Of a DNA stretch of 64,000 nucleotides, positions 7,755 through 15,363 are shown piece after piece. Below the pieces are notes generated by a model, which saw only the letters and a program-made list of their open reading frames with translations, had not been told where the DNA came from and searched no databases. The number at the start of each line of letters is the position of its first letter. Position 1 is the stretch's first letter. Source of the DNA: Clostridia bacterium (lineage in GTDB: Bacteria > Bacillota > Clostridia > Oscillospirales > Acutalibacteraceae); contig JAFRMR010000009.1 of the NCBI GenBank assembly GCA_017430535.1, forward strand, positions 1-64,000, in the 5' to 3' direction. A program made the translations under genes and the position numbers.

Positions 7755-8210
7755 ATGTTGTACATGCCTAGTATTTTTGGTGAGGATTTGATGGATCATT
7801 GGTTCGATGACATGGATCGTGAATTTGCCCGGATGGAGAAACCGCTTTACGGTCACAATGCCAAGAAGCTGATGAAGACGGATGTGCGGGAGCACGATGA
7901 CAGCTATGAAGTTGATATTGAGCTTCCCGGCTTCCACAAGGATGAAATTCAGCTCAGCCTGGAGAACGGGTATCTGAACATCACGGCGGCGAAAGGCCTT
8001 GACAAGGATGAGAAGGACAAGAAGTCCGGTAAGATCATCCGCCAGGAGCGCTATGCCGGCAGCATGAGCCGCAGCTTCTATGTCGGCGAGGAAATCACGG
8101 AAGAGGATATCAAGGCCAAGCTGGAGCACGGTGTTCTGACGCTGCAGATTCCGAAGAAGGAAGCAAAACCGCAGCTTCCTGAAAAGAAGTACATCGCTAT
8201 CGAAGGCTAA
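7755..8210 (+). CDS. hsp20: Hsp20/alpha-crystallin small heat-shock protein
   Basis: 151 aa. The alpha-crystallin domain covers about residues 40-145, with typical segments DVREHDDSYEVDIELPGF, IIRQERYAGSMSRSF, and the GVLTLQIPK motif near the C-terminus. It is an ATP-independent holdase that keeps unfolding proteins soluble. AAGGAGG lies 7 bp before the ATG. It is monocistronic, between a CIRCE-controlled promoter and a terminator at 8226. It sits inside the integrated segment. A second Hsp20 with its own CIRCE is at 53532, so the chromosomal HrcA regulon appears to control both. Confidence 0.95.
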   Translation: MLYMPSIFGEDLMDHWFDDMDREFARMEKPLYGHNAKKLMKTDVREHDDSYEVDIELPGFHKDEIQLSLENGYLNITAAKGLDKDEKDKKSGKIIRQERYAGSMSRSFYVGEEITEEDIKAKLEHGVLTLQIPKKEAKPQLPEKKYIAIEG

Positions 8211-8225
8211 TTGATTTCTTAACAG

Positions 8226-8253
8226 CTCCCCACCAATCACGGTGGGGAGTCTG
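8226..8253 (+). terminator. Terminator after hsp20
   Basis: Perfect 9-bp stem CTCCCCACC / GGTGGGGAG with a 6-base loop, then TCTGCTTTC. Confidence 0.75.
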
Positions 8254-8301
8254 CTTTCAGGTATCGGCTTAGCTGAAGGTATAATCCTTGAGTGCAAAGA
8301 A

Positions 8302-8333
8302 GGCCACAGGTTTCACTTCCTGTGGTCTTTTTT
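8302..8333 (+). terminator. Second strong terminator
   Basis: Stem GGCCACAGG / CCTGTGGTC with an 8-base loop followed by six T. It has no gene of its own and probably belongs to a lost gene. Bases 8334-8429 show nothing recognisable. Confidence 0.75.
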
Positions 8334-8429
8334 GCTATTATTTTATGTTTGCCGACAGGTTTCGACAGCACATGACAGTGTGCTCCGCTATAATAGTTCC
8401 TATCCTAATCTGGAGCATTAAATACATAT

Positions 8430-8585
8430 AACCTGTCGGAGCAGATACGCGGCTGTGTTCTGCTTCTGGAAAAGCGATGGGCTGAGAAAGGATTGGAGCC
8501 CGAGCTGATATTTGACGAATATGAAATTACGGCAAATGAGGATATGCTCAATAGCGCTGTAACACATAAAACAAAACCGGGCTGA
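8430..8585 (+). pseudogene. Histidine-kinase fragment
   Basis: The frame encodes NLSEQIRGCVLLLEKRWAEK, then GLEPELIFDEYEITANEDML. This is typical of the stretch between the dimerisation helices and the N-box of sensor kinases. After ML the homology ends and a stop follows 11 codons later, inside a terminator. With the receiver fragment at 6999 it suggests a two-component pair split by later insertion. Confidence 0.65.
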
Positions 8586-8606
8586 TATTACATCAGCCCG
8601 GTTTTT
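8577..8606. terminator. Bidirectional terminator
   Basis: Perfect 10-bp stem CCGGGCTGAT / ATCAGCCCGG with loop ATTAC. T-runs on both strands. It closes the AAA ATPase gene on the minus strand. Confidence 0.85.
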
Positions 8607-8629
8607 CATAATAAACTATGTTGACTATA

Positions 8630-9895
8630 TTATAATCCCAAAAGGAATTTATATACAGGAACAATTTCTATTTCAGTCCCGTTGACATCCAGGACTCCCG
8701 ATTCGTCTTTTGTGACAATAACAAGTCTTTTAGCTTCACCGAGTGAGGCCAGTTTCTTAATTGATTTGACCTCTCTGTCATAGCTGCTGTCATTAAGGCT
8801 GTAACATACCTGGATTGCTGTCTTGGTTTCAGGTATCCAGAAGTCAACATCTATACCTGTTTCGGATGATTTGATATAGTATAAGTTTTCTTCACCATAT
8901 TTTCTGAGCATAGATACAGCGACTGCGTTTTCAAGCAGTGCACTGTCCTTGTCAACAAGGAAAAGGTTTGTTAAACCCGTATCTCCGAAATAGTATTTAG
9001 GATTGCTCTCTTTATCTGCAAGCTTTGCATAATAGCTCCTAACAGGAAAAATCATATACGCCTGAATCGCATACTGAACATAATCAATCACAGTCTCTTT
9101 GCTGATTTTTGCTCCCGTTCCCGTAACTATATTATGCAGGCGGGTATAGGATAATTCACTGCATACCGATTCTGCAATTTTCTTCATCATAACTCGAAGC
9201 GGATATTCATTGCGGATGTTGTTCCTTGCAATAATATCACCGAGCAGAATTTTCTGATAGACCGAAGAGACATATTCACGCTTTGATTTGTAAAGTAATG
9301 ACTCGGGAAATCCTCCGAAAGTAAGATACTCATTACAGTTTTTCTGAACCAGAGCGTTTGATTTTGTTTTCAGCAATTCAGTTTTATCATAAGGCACAGA
9401 TAAAGCAGTAAGATACTCACGCAGATTATAAGGCGAGATATTCATGCTCAGAAATCTTGCGCCCAGTGTGCTTTCAATATCTCTGCTGAGCATTTTTGCA
9501 TTACTGCCGGTAATATATACTCTCTCTTTTGCATCTGCAAGGCGCCTGGCAAATTTTTCCCATCCTTCTATATTCTGGATTTCATCAAAGAAGAAATAAC
9601 TTTTGCTGTCGCTGAGTTCATAGGCAACGCCGAGAATATCATTAAAATCATTAATGGTAAAGTCGGCGAGTCTCTCATCCTCAAAGTTAATATAAACGAT
9701 CTGATTCCAGTCATTTCCCGCAGCTATCAGTTTTTGCACTATATCATATAAAAGGGTGGATTTGCCGGAACGTCTCATACCTGTAAGAACATAGTTGGCA
9801 TTCTCTTCAAAACTATATTCTCTGGGATAGATAATGAAGTTTTTTATGATTTCGTGCTGATCAAAAATAACCGATTTGAGAATATCATGATTCAT
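8630..9895 (-). CDS. AAA ATPase with DUF4143 domain
   Basis: 421 aa. The N-terminal AAA_14 domain has Walker A GMRRSGKST near residue 38 and Walker B YFFFDEIQN near 100, then arginine-finger-like YITGSNAKML. The C-terminal half is DUF4143-like, with GIDVDFW...KTAIQVCYS resembling a PD-(D/E)XK nuclease core. These proteins are common in mobile and defence contexts; their molecular role is unclear. A clear promoter flanked by inverted repeats lies upstream. It is intact, monocistronic cargo of the integrated segment. Confidence 0.85.
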   Translation of the reverse strand: MNHDILKSVIFDQHEIIKNFIIYPREYSFEENANYVLTGMRRSGKSTLLYDIVQKLIAAGNDWNQIVYINFEDERLADFTINDFNDILGVAYELSDSKSYFFFDEIQNIEGWEKFARRLADAKERVYITGSNAKMLSRDIESTLGARFLSMNISPYNLREYLTALSVPYDKTELLKTKSNALVQKNCNEYLTFGGFPESLLYKSKREYVSSVYQKILLGDIIARNNIRNEYPLRVMMKKIAESVCSELSYTRLHNIVTGTGAKISKETVIDYVQYAIQAYMIFPVRSYYAKLADKESNPKYYFGDTGLTNLFLVDKDSALLENAVAVSMLRKYGEENLYYIKSSETGIDVDFWIPETKTAIQVCYSLNDSSYDREVKSIKKLASLGEAKRLVIVTKDESGVLDVNGTEIEIVPVYKFLLGL

Positions 9896-9916
9896 AATTT
9901 CATCTCCTGTTTTAAC

Positions 9917-9973
9917 AACTGTCGGATATACTATACAATTTTAACCCGTTTTTGTCAAGTATATTAGACAGTT
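9917..9973 (-). promoter_or_regulatory. Promoter of the AAA ATPase, bracketed by 15-bp inverted repeats
   Basis: On the minus strand -35 TTGACA (9953-9958), 17 bp, -10 TATAGT (9930-9935). AACTGTCGGATATAC at 9917-9931 and its inverted partner at 9959-9973 match at 13 of 15 positions, one overlapping the -10 and one just upstream of the -35. This resembles a looping operator. Confidence 0.65.
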
Positions 9974-10006
9974 ATTTTTCAGCTAATAAAATCAAAAACC
10001 TCTGAA

Positions 10007-10049
10007 TTTCACCACTATTTTCACCACTATTGCCAGTTTTCACCACTAT
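10007..10049 (+). repeat. Three copies of TTTTCACCACTAT near the right end of the segment
   Basis: Copies at 10007-10018, 10018-10030 and 10037-10049. The same motif stands at 5286 near the left end. They may be arm-type integrase sites. The AT-rich DNA around them (9974-10150) holds no gene. Confidence 0.5.
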
Positions 10050-10152
10050 CTAATATCTTTCAATAGTGTAAAATATTGTTCAATATATACTAATCGCGGC
10101 AACATAATATACAATATATTTGTTGATATTGAACAAAAAATTACACAAAATC

Positions 10153-10286
10153 GCCCCTCATACCCCGGAGGGTGAAGCGGTGTTGAATGACAGTCCGGCG
10201 GACTGTCAGATCCGCCGAACCGACCGCAGCATTTTCATCGCAATGAAAATGCAAGACCGCAGGTTCAAATCCTGCTTCCGCAACCA
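10153..10286 (+). pseudogene. Second tRNA(fMet) 3' remnant, interrupted by a hairpin element
   Basis: Left part 10153-10171 (CCCCTCATA...CGGAGG) matches the anticodon arm. The right part 10257-10286 has the T-arm GGTTCAAATCC and the end CCGCAACCA. Between them about 85 bp are inserted with two perfect hairpins: 10188-10208 (TGACAGTCC-GGC-GGACTGTCA) and 10229-10252 (10-bp stem, loop CGCA). The first remnant, at 5158-5205, has no such insert. Confidence 0.75.
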
Positions 10287-10295
10287 AAGAAAAAG

Positions 10296-10324
10296 CCTTG
10301 AGACACAAGTGTCTTGAGGTTTTT
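10296..10324 (+). terminator. Terminator after the second tRNA remnant
   Basis: 11-bp stem (CCTTGAGACAC / GTGTCTTGAGG, two G-U pairs) followed by TTTTT. Probably the original tRNA terminator or its duplicated copy. Confidence 0.7.
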
Positions 10325-10391
10325 CTCTTTTTGTCTGAAATTGACTAAAAATCCAATTTGACGGACTTTTGACGGACTTTTTCGCCTTTTT

Positions 10392-10589
10392 TTATTCTGC
10401 ATACTCTTCTCCAATAAATTCGGGAGGCTCTTCGGGAGGATCCATTCTCGCAATATAGGCTAGCCGAATTTCAGACTCATTTGACTCAATCTGATTCGCC
10501 TCGCCCATGACATCAAATAATGTCTTGAAGGCAGATATATTCCCTTTCTTTGCTCTAGCTATCATAAAGTAATAAAGTGCCGCCCACAA
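10392..10589 (-). CDS. Small hypothetical protein, possibly a phage-protein remnant
   Basis: 65 codons with a GTG start and no good ribosome site. The sequence (ARAKKGNISAFKTLFDVMGE) recalls tails of small phage or plasmid proteins, but I cannot assign a family. It lies between the second tRNA remnant and the nucleotidyltransferase gene. It may be a leftover rather than a working gene. Confidence 0.3.
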   Translation of the reverse strand: MWAALYYFMIARAKKGNISAFKTLFDVMGEANQIESNESEIRLAYIARMDPPEEPPEFIGEEYAE

Positions 10590-10641
10590 TAAGTGAACGG
10601 CACAGTGCTTATTAAATTGTTTATGCCCTACAAACCGGAAT

Positions 10642-11403
10642 TTATACGTTTATCAGTTCCTGTTCCAACACATCTGCGTAACTCTGTACGACCGGCCCCA
10701 ATCCTTTCAGCCACTGCCGGATTTCTTTCCTGTCTTTGTATAGAAGAGGGTTTTGCCGGATTTCGATCGTTTTCCGCAGCGGAGCTTCATCTGAAAAAAG
10801 ATGCTCCCCGATAGCCCAAAGACCTGCCTGTGTTTTGGAAATGACATCGCCATTTCTCAAGGTGTAAATACACCTTGCAATATCCAGCAGCCATCCGCAC
10901 GAATAAATGCTTTCATCTGTCTCTACGGCATATTTACGAATACAATCATAATGCTCGCGCACAGCTGCTGCCAGTTCTTCATTGTCCGGAGCGGAAAGGA
11001 TCCACTCTTTGTCACCGTATACCCGTTTTCCATACTTTGCCAGTTCAAACAAAGAAAACGGGTCGGGTGTATAACGGTCAGTTATACGTTGACCGCTCGT
11101 TCCCCAATAGACCAGCCTTTGAAACGCTTTGCTGCGGTACTCATTCACGTTGGCAATAACACCCTCAAAAGAGCGGTAATACATGTTGCCGGGCTCTTTT
11201 TTGAGCATATTCTGCCGCAGCATGAGCAGTCTCTCTGCCTGTTTCTCAGAGATAGATTCATTGACCAGCATAACGAAATCAATATCGCTCCATCCCGGTC
11301 GGAAATCATCAAATACCACGCTTCCGTATAGCCACGCGCCGTATACTCGTCCTTCCAGTATTGAAGATATTTCTTTTATCATCCTTGTAACTGCTTTATC
11401 CAT
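10642..11403 (-). CDS. Aminoglycoside nucleotidyltransferase-like protein
   Basis: 253 aa. The N-terminus has the nucleotidyltransferase signature: GSVVFDDFRPGWSDIDFVML, the GS...DxD metal-binding motif near residues 27-43. The C-terminal half resembles the helical domain of AadA/ANT(9)-type enzymes (CGWLLDIARCIYTLRNGDVISKTQAGLWA). These enzymes adenylylate spectinomycin or streptomycin. Sequence alone does not show that this one confers resistance. The ATG at 11403 has its G-rich site very close, so a start at the Met eight codons in is possible. Confidence 0.8.
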   Translation of the reverse strand: MDKAVTRMIKEISSILEGRVYGAWLYGSVVFDDFRPGWSDIDFVMLVNESISEKQAERLLMLRQNMLKKEPGNMYYRSFEGVIANVNEYRSKAFQRLVYWGTSGQRITDRYTPDPFSLFELAKYGKRVYGDKEWILSAPDNEELAAAVREHYDCIRKYAVETDESIYSCGWLLDIARCIYTLRNGDVISKTQAGLWAIGEHLFSDEAPLRKTIEIRQNPLLYKDRKEIRQWLKGLGPVVQSYADVLEQELINV

Positions 11404-11434
11404 TCTCCGCCGCCAAACTACGATTTGTCTATCT

Positions 11435-12061
11435 CTATGACTCAGAAATTATGTTGTTCCACGCTTCTGAATCAAACTCAAGATTTTTGTAATAGTATTT
11501 TTTGTCTTCCTCTGTGATTTCTTTAATAATTCTGCATGGATTTCCTGCGGCAACAACTCCGTCCGGAATATCCTTTGTCACAACTGCACCTGCTCCGATA
11601 ACCGTATTGCTTCCTATATTGACACCGGGCAATATAATCGCTCCCGCACCAATCCAGACATTATCTCCGATTGTTATGGGTATTCCGTATTCATATTTTG
11701 AATTACGGCTGTCGGGATGAATAGGATGGCCCGCGGTAATAATCTGCACATTCGGTCCCAGCAGAACATTGTCGCCTATCGTTACGGGAGCGACATCAAT
11801 TATTGTGCAATAGGAATTTGCGTAAAACCTTTTGCCGACCGTTATATGCTTGCCGTAGTCACAGCGAAACGGAGTGTCAATAAATGTATCCTTGCCGTAT
11901 TTGAGTCCAATAAGTTTCAGAAGCAGGTATGCCTTCGGAACATTAAAAGGAATCATTCTGTTGTAGCTTTTCTGTAAAATGCGGGCTTTAAACTGCTCAG
12001 CCAATACGGACGCATCCGTAATATATGTCATTCCTTTATCGCGGCGTTCTTTGTTTGTCAT
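11435..12061 (-). CDS. Maltose/galactoside-type O-acetyltransferase
   Basis: 208 aa left-handed beta-helix acetyltransferase of the LbH_MAT group. It has the N-terminal Mac domain, hexapeptide repeats (IGDNVWIGAGAIILPGVNIG, SNTVIGAGAVVTKDIPDGVV), the catalytic histidine region ITAGHPIHPDSR, and the C-terminal AAGNPCRIIKEI motif. It transfers acetyl from acetyl-CoA to a sugar hydroxyl. The start has a good AAAGGAG site. Physiological substrate unknown. Confidence 0.9.
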   Translation of the reverse strand: MTNKERRDKGMTYITDASVLAEQFKARILQKSYNRMIPFNVPKAYLLLKLIGLKYGKDTFIDTPFRCDYGKHITVGKRFYANSYCTIIDVAPVTIGDNVLLGPNVQIITAGHPIHPDSRNSKYEYGIPITIGDNVWIGAGAIILPGVNIGSNTVIGAGAVVTKDIPDGVVAAGNPCRIIKEITEEDKKYYYKNLEFDSEAWNNIISES

Positions 12062-12104
12062 AAAGCAATACTCCTTTTATGATCCCGATTTATAGATAAT
12101 ATAC

Positions 12105-14624
12105 TTAATATTTTGCGCCGAATAATATGATTAATATCCGGTGAAAGAATTCTGTTATCCTCTGCCGGAAATCAACGCTGTGAACCTTGCCGCACCATTT
12201 GCACATATTGCATCCGTCGCAGCGGCCGTCGTTGTTTTTGTCAATATGCTCTCCGGTTGCGGGGATTGTCTTCTGCGCTTTCAGAACAGCACCGCACCCT
12301 GAGCACTTGCTCCCGTCCGTCAGACCGGGCTCGGAACAGGTCGGGGCCGCGCCCGGAATGATGACCGCTTTTATGTGGTTGTCCGGATTTTTGGCGACCG
12401 TCACAGTCCTGTTTTCTTTATGGCCGTCATAGCTTGCGGTATATGTTATTTTTCCGTAATCTGAACAGGTGGCTTTCTTATCCGTTACAGAAGCAAACCC
12501 GGCATCATAATAAACGGTATGACCGCAGTTATTTGAGCAGACATACATCGCTTTTGCGGTGCAGTCATCCGCCCAAACAAAACTGCTGAACCGCCAATCG
12601 TGTCCGTTTTCTTCCCAAACGGCGTAAAGCGTAAGGTCAGATTCCAAATCTATACTGTCGCCGGGCTGATATTCCGCCGCCGATGCCCCCGGGTCGGTCG
12701 CCCAGCCCAGAAAGCGGAACCCGTTTCGCGAGGGAACAATGCCGGATATTGTATCTTCAAACGCCCACTGACCAGAAGGTCCATCCGTTCCGCCGTTCGG
12801 ATTGTAGTGCAGATAAAAGAAACGGTCGGCATACTCCCATTCTTCAACGGGTATCAGCTCATATTCGGAGAAATCATCTTCAATCCATGTCCACTCATCA
12901 ATCATTCTGACTCCGTGTGAAATCAGATCGTTGAACAACGCTTCCCTTGCGTCTCTGTTTTCTTCAAGCGTTCCGCCGAATTCTCTCAATCCCAATACCG
13001 CCTTGACATAGCGCCAGGAAAGCTTGCTGCGTGTGATTGCTTCAAGAGCGTCGTCTGAATCCGCCTCGCTCTCGGCAAGAGACCAGAGCCGGTCAATTCT
13101 CTCCGCTTGAGCTTCATCAATTGAAAATGTGTCACCCATACGGCAGATAAGGTTCACGTGGCCTTTTGTGCAGGCGGTCAGCTCATCGATGACTTCCTTG
13201 ACATATCTTCCGCCCTTACCATAATAGTTGCTGCAGAATTCCAGCATTTTTTCTTCATAATTGCAGTAGGGGTTCTCAAGAAGCTCCGCAATCAGGTAAG
13301 TCCTGAGCTCGCCGAATTCCGTATCGCATCGGTCAACATAATAGTTTCCTTCTTCATAAACGCCCTTGACGCCGTGTCTGTGAAAACACTGTATGTTTTT
13401 CTGCAATGTGTTGAAATCGGGGAATATTCCGAGCGTATAGGCATAATTTGTCGTGTAGTCCCAGACATATAATCTGTTGCAGATTGCAGACCAATCCTCA
13501 AGGTCCTCAATCCATTCGCTGTTGCTCTGACAGCTGCTGTCATCCAGAGCGTGCGAAAAACAGCACTCAAAAGTGCAGAGCGTAACGATGACATTGTCTG
13601 CCGGCTGCAACTGAGACGGAGCCTTGCGCGAATATGTATAGGCGAGCGTGTCGAACGCCACGTTGTCATAGCCTTGCTGCTTAACGGCGGACGCAATCCT
13701 GTTGACGAACGCAATCAGGGAACCCGAGTGGGAGCCGTTCGCGTCGTCGAGAGCCTTGCAGTTTTCACACTCGCAGTAATCGAGATTGTCCGCCTGAGAC
13801 AGCGAAACTATCTGCAGGTCGGCGTTGCTGTCGTGTTCTTTCGCGAGAACATTCAAAACCTCATCGAGGACAATTTCATAAACATCCTCATTGGTAAGAC
13901 AAAGCTGAGAGGGAACTCTCTCGCCGTCGCGCAGCGCGAAATACTCCGGGTGACTTTCATAATATTCGCCCGCGGAGCAGAATACGGTTGAGAGCGTATG
14001 GCAGCTTGCAGCGCCGAGATAGGGGATGTTTCCGCCCTGCTCGGGAGCGTCGGTCTGATAGGTGCCGTTGAGCTTGTGCGAGACCGAATACAACGCCATC
14101 CAGCCGCTGCGCCAGTCGGTATTTCTGTATTCAAAATAAGGTTCATATTCGATTTTTTCCTGCGGAAGAGTCATTTTATCGGAAGTCATTACCATTGCGG
14201 GATACCAGCCGTAGCATTTATAACCGCAGAACTTTTCAAGGAAGGTATGAACTCCGTAGAGGGTTCCGCGACTGCCCGCGCCGAAAATGGCAAGACCGCC
14301 GTCGAACGGAGCGATAATATACGAGTCGGCGGCGTTGCCCTCAATATCGGACGTATCATAAACGGAGGTTGCTCCGACACAGAATTTAAATCCGTCGAAC
14401 TGCTCGGCATCCGTGATTAACGGGTATTCGGTTTTATTAAGATAATAGAGATATTCCTGCAGCGTTTCCGCGGCATACATTTCGGTTGAAGTCGCATCCG
14501 CAGAAACGACGATTGCGTATTCCTCCTCATCCGCCTGCGCCGGCGCGATTAAACAGGGAAAAGAAACTGCCGCAGCCAGCACTATAAGCAAAAAGCTTTT
14601 TACAGCCATTCTGAACTTCTTCAT
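12105..14624 (-). CDS. Secreted DUF4838 glycosidase-like protein with Listeria-type repeat
   Basis: 839 aa from the ATG of MKKFRM, chosen because GGAGGTGA lies 6 bp upstream; a GTG three codons earlier would lie within that site. The signal peptide ends about AQA-DEEE. Residues about 30-560 are DUF4838-like (alpha-glucuronidase-related barrel), with the usual GVHTFLEKFCGYKCYGWYP and CNCxxC-like segments. An InlB B-repeat/List_Bact_rpt module (YNPNGGT...GFRFLGWAT...LYAVWE) follows. The tail is rich in CxxC pairs and DKNNDGRCDGC. It is probably exported and acts on complex glycans. No LPXTG motif or membrane anchor is visible. Confidence 0.85.
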   Translation of the reverse strand: MKKFRMAVKSFLLIVLAAAVSFPCLIAPAQADEEEYAIVVSADATSTEMYAAETLQEYLYYLNKTEYPLITDAEQFDGFKFCVGATSVYDTSDIEGNAADSYIIAPFDGGLAIFGAGSRGTLYGVHTFLEKFCGYKCYGWYPAMVMTSDKMTLPQEKIEYEPYFEYRNTDWRSGWMALYSVSHKLNGTYQTDAPEQGGNIPYLGAASCHTLSTVFCSAGEYYESHPEYFALRDGERVPSQLCLTNEDVYEIVLDEVLNVLAKEHDSNADLQIVSLSQADNLDYCECENCKALDDANGSHSGSLIAFVNRIASAVKQQGYDNVAFDTLAYTYSRKAPSQLQPADNVIVTLCTFECCFSHALDDSSCQSNSEWIEDLEDWSAICNRLYVWDYTTNYAYTLGIFPDFNTLQKNIQCFHRHGVKGVYEEGNYYVDRCDTEFGELRTYLIAELLENPYCNYEEKMLEFCSNYYGKGGRYVKEVIDELTACTKGHVNLICRMGDTFSIDEAQAERIDRLWSLAESEADSDDALEAITRSKLSWRYVKAVLGLREFGGTLEENRDAREALFNDLISHGVRMIDEWTWIEDDFSEYELIPVEEWEYADRFFYLHYNPNGGTDGPSGQWAFEDTISGIVPSRNGFRFLGWATDPGASAAEYQPGDSIDLESDLTLYAVWEENGHDWRFSSFVWADDCTAKAMYVCSNNCGHTVYYDAGFASVTDKKATCSDYGKITYTASYDGHKENRTVTVAKNPDNHIKAVIIPGAAPTCSEPGLTDGSKCSGCGAVLKAQKTIPATGEHIDKNNDGRCDGCNMCKWCGKVHSVDFRQRITEFFHRILIILFGAKY

Positions 14625-14735
14625 GGAGATCACCTCCGTTCCAAATATTTTAAAAGTACCGGAAAATCCCTTACCTATTTGGTAAGCGTTTTCCTTTTAT
14701 TAACTCTTAGCATTTTCTCCGGTAATAGATTTTGC

Positions 14736-15203
14736 CTATTTATTCCTTTTACCCGTAACCTCATTGAGGACTATGCGGAAAACCTCCACCTTGGGCAGGC
14801 CGTGGCAGCTGGTTACGGGGAAGCCGCTCTCCTTATACTTTGCCAGCATTACCTTCAGGGCGGCAACTTTATCTGCCTGCTCTGTCAGCAGCTCCGCTTC
14901 GCCGGTGCCTATCACACTCTCATAAACAGCGGTTATTTCGCCGTCATCGGTTCTTTTAACCTGATAGTATTTATCCGCCTCAACGCAGACCCGGGGGTCT
15001 TTTGTAAGAATATCCCATTTACGCCCTTCGCCTGCGGAATGAAAGTATACAGTAATGCTGCCGTCTTTAAGCTCGCAGCCGAAGGTCATGGGTATCACAT
15101 AAGGGTATTCGCCGCCGTGCATGGCCACCCTGATTGTATCGCACCGGTCAAGTATATCGTAAATCTCTTCAAGGTTTTTAACTTCTCTGTCATCTCTTCG
15201 CAT
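14736..15203 (-). CDS. Pyridoxamine 5'-phosphate oxidase-family protein (NimA-like)
   Basis: About 156 aa from the ATG of MRRDDREV, which follows an AAAGGGG site. It is a small split-barrel flavin-binding protein: IRVAMHGGEYPYVIPMTFGCE, then ITVYFHSAGEGRKWDIL and CHGLPKVEVFRIVLNEVTGK. This pattern fits the pyridoxamine 5'-phosphate oxidase-related group that includes NimA-type nitroimidazole reductases. Function here is not determined. Confidence 0.85.
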   Translation of the reverse strand: MRRDDREVKNLEEIYDILDRCDTIRVAMHGGEYPYVIPMTFGCELKDGSITVYFHSAGEGRKWDILTKDPRVCVEADKYYQVKRTDDGEITAVYESVIGTGEAELLTEQADKVAALKVMLAKYKESGFPVTSCHGLPKVEVFRIVLNEVTGKRNK

Positions 15204-15301
15204 TTCAGCATCCCCTTTCACGGGTATTATATCATTTTTACCCCGTTGTTACAACTTATCAATCTGATTTTGCAGCTGAATAAATTTTGTTCACTTTATT
15301 A

Positions 15302-15330
15302 TTGAAAAGAATATAATATAGTGATACAAT
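15302..15330 (+). promoter_or_regulatory. Promoter of guaA
   Basis: -35 TTGAAA (15302-15307), 17 bp, -10 TACAAT (15325-15330), 33 bp before the ATG. No purine riboswitch structure is evident in the short leader. Confidence 0.6.
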
Positions 15331-15363
15331 TATTGATAGTTTATTTTGAAAGGTGATGGGAAT

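Larger units (their letters stand above)
5158..10286. mobile_element. Decayed integrated segment bounded by tRNA(fMet) 3' remnants
   Basis: Both borders carry the 3' part of the same tRNA followed by AAAGAAAAA. Inside are truncated pieces of HsdR, a glycosidase-like protein, a response regulator, a serine recombinase and a histidine kinase, plus intact cargo genes. TTTTCACCACTATTTT-like motifs occur near both ends (5286-5301 and three at 10007-10049). The layout fits tandem integration downstream of a tRNA gene that lies left of the window, followed by decay. No intact integrase remains. Confidence 0.6.

Noticed and set aside
10120..10317. Plus-strand open frame across the second tRNA remnant
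   Set aside because: It reads through the tRNA pieces and the hairpin insert and has no family resemblance.
10642..11403. Proven antibiotic-resistance gene
   Set aside because: The fold and metal motif fit aminoglycoside nucleotidyltransferases, but resistance cannot be inferred from family resemblance alone.
13551..13991. Plus-strand frames inside the DUF4838 gene
   Set aside because: All are antisense shadows of a clear long gene with signal peptide and domains.
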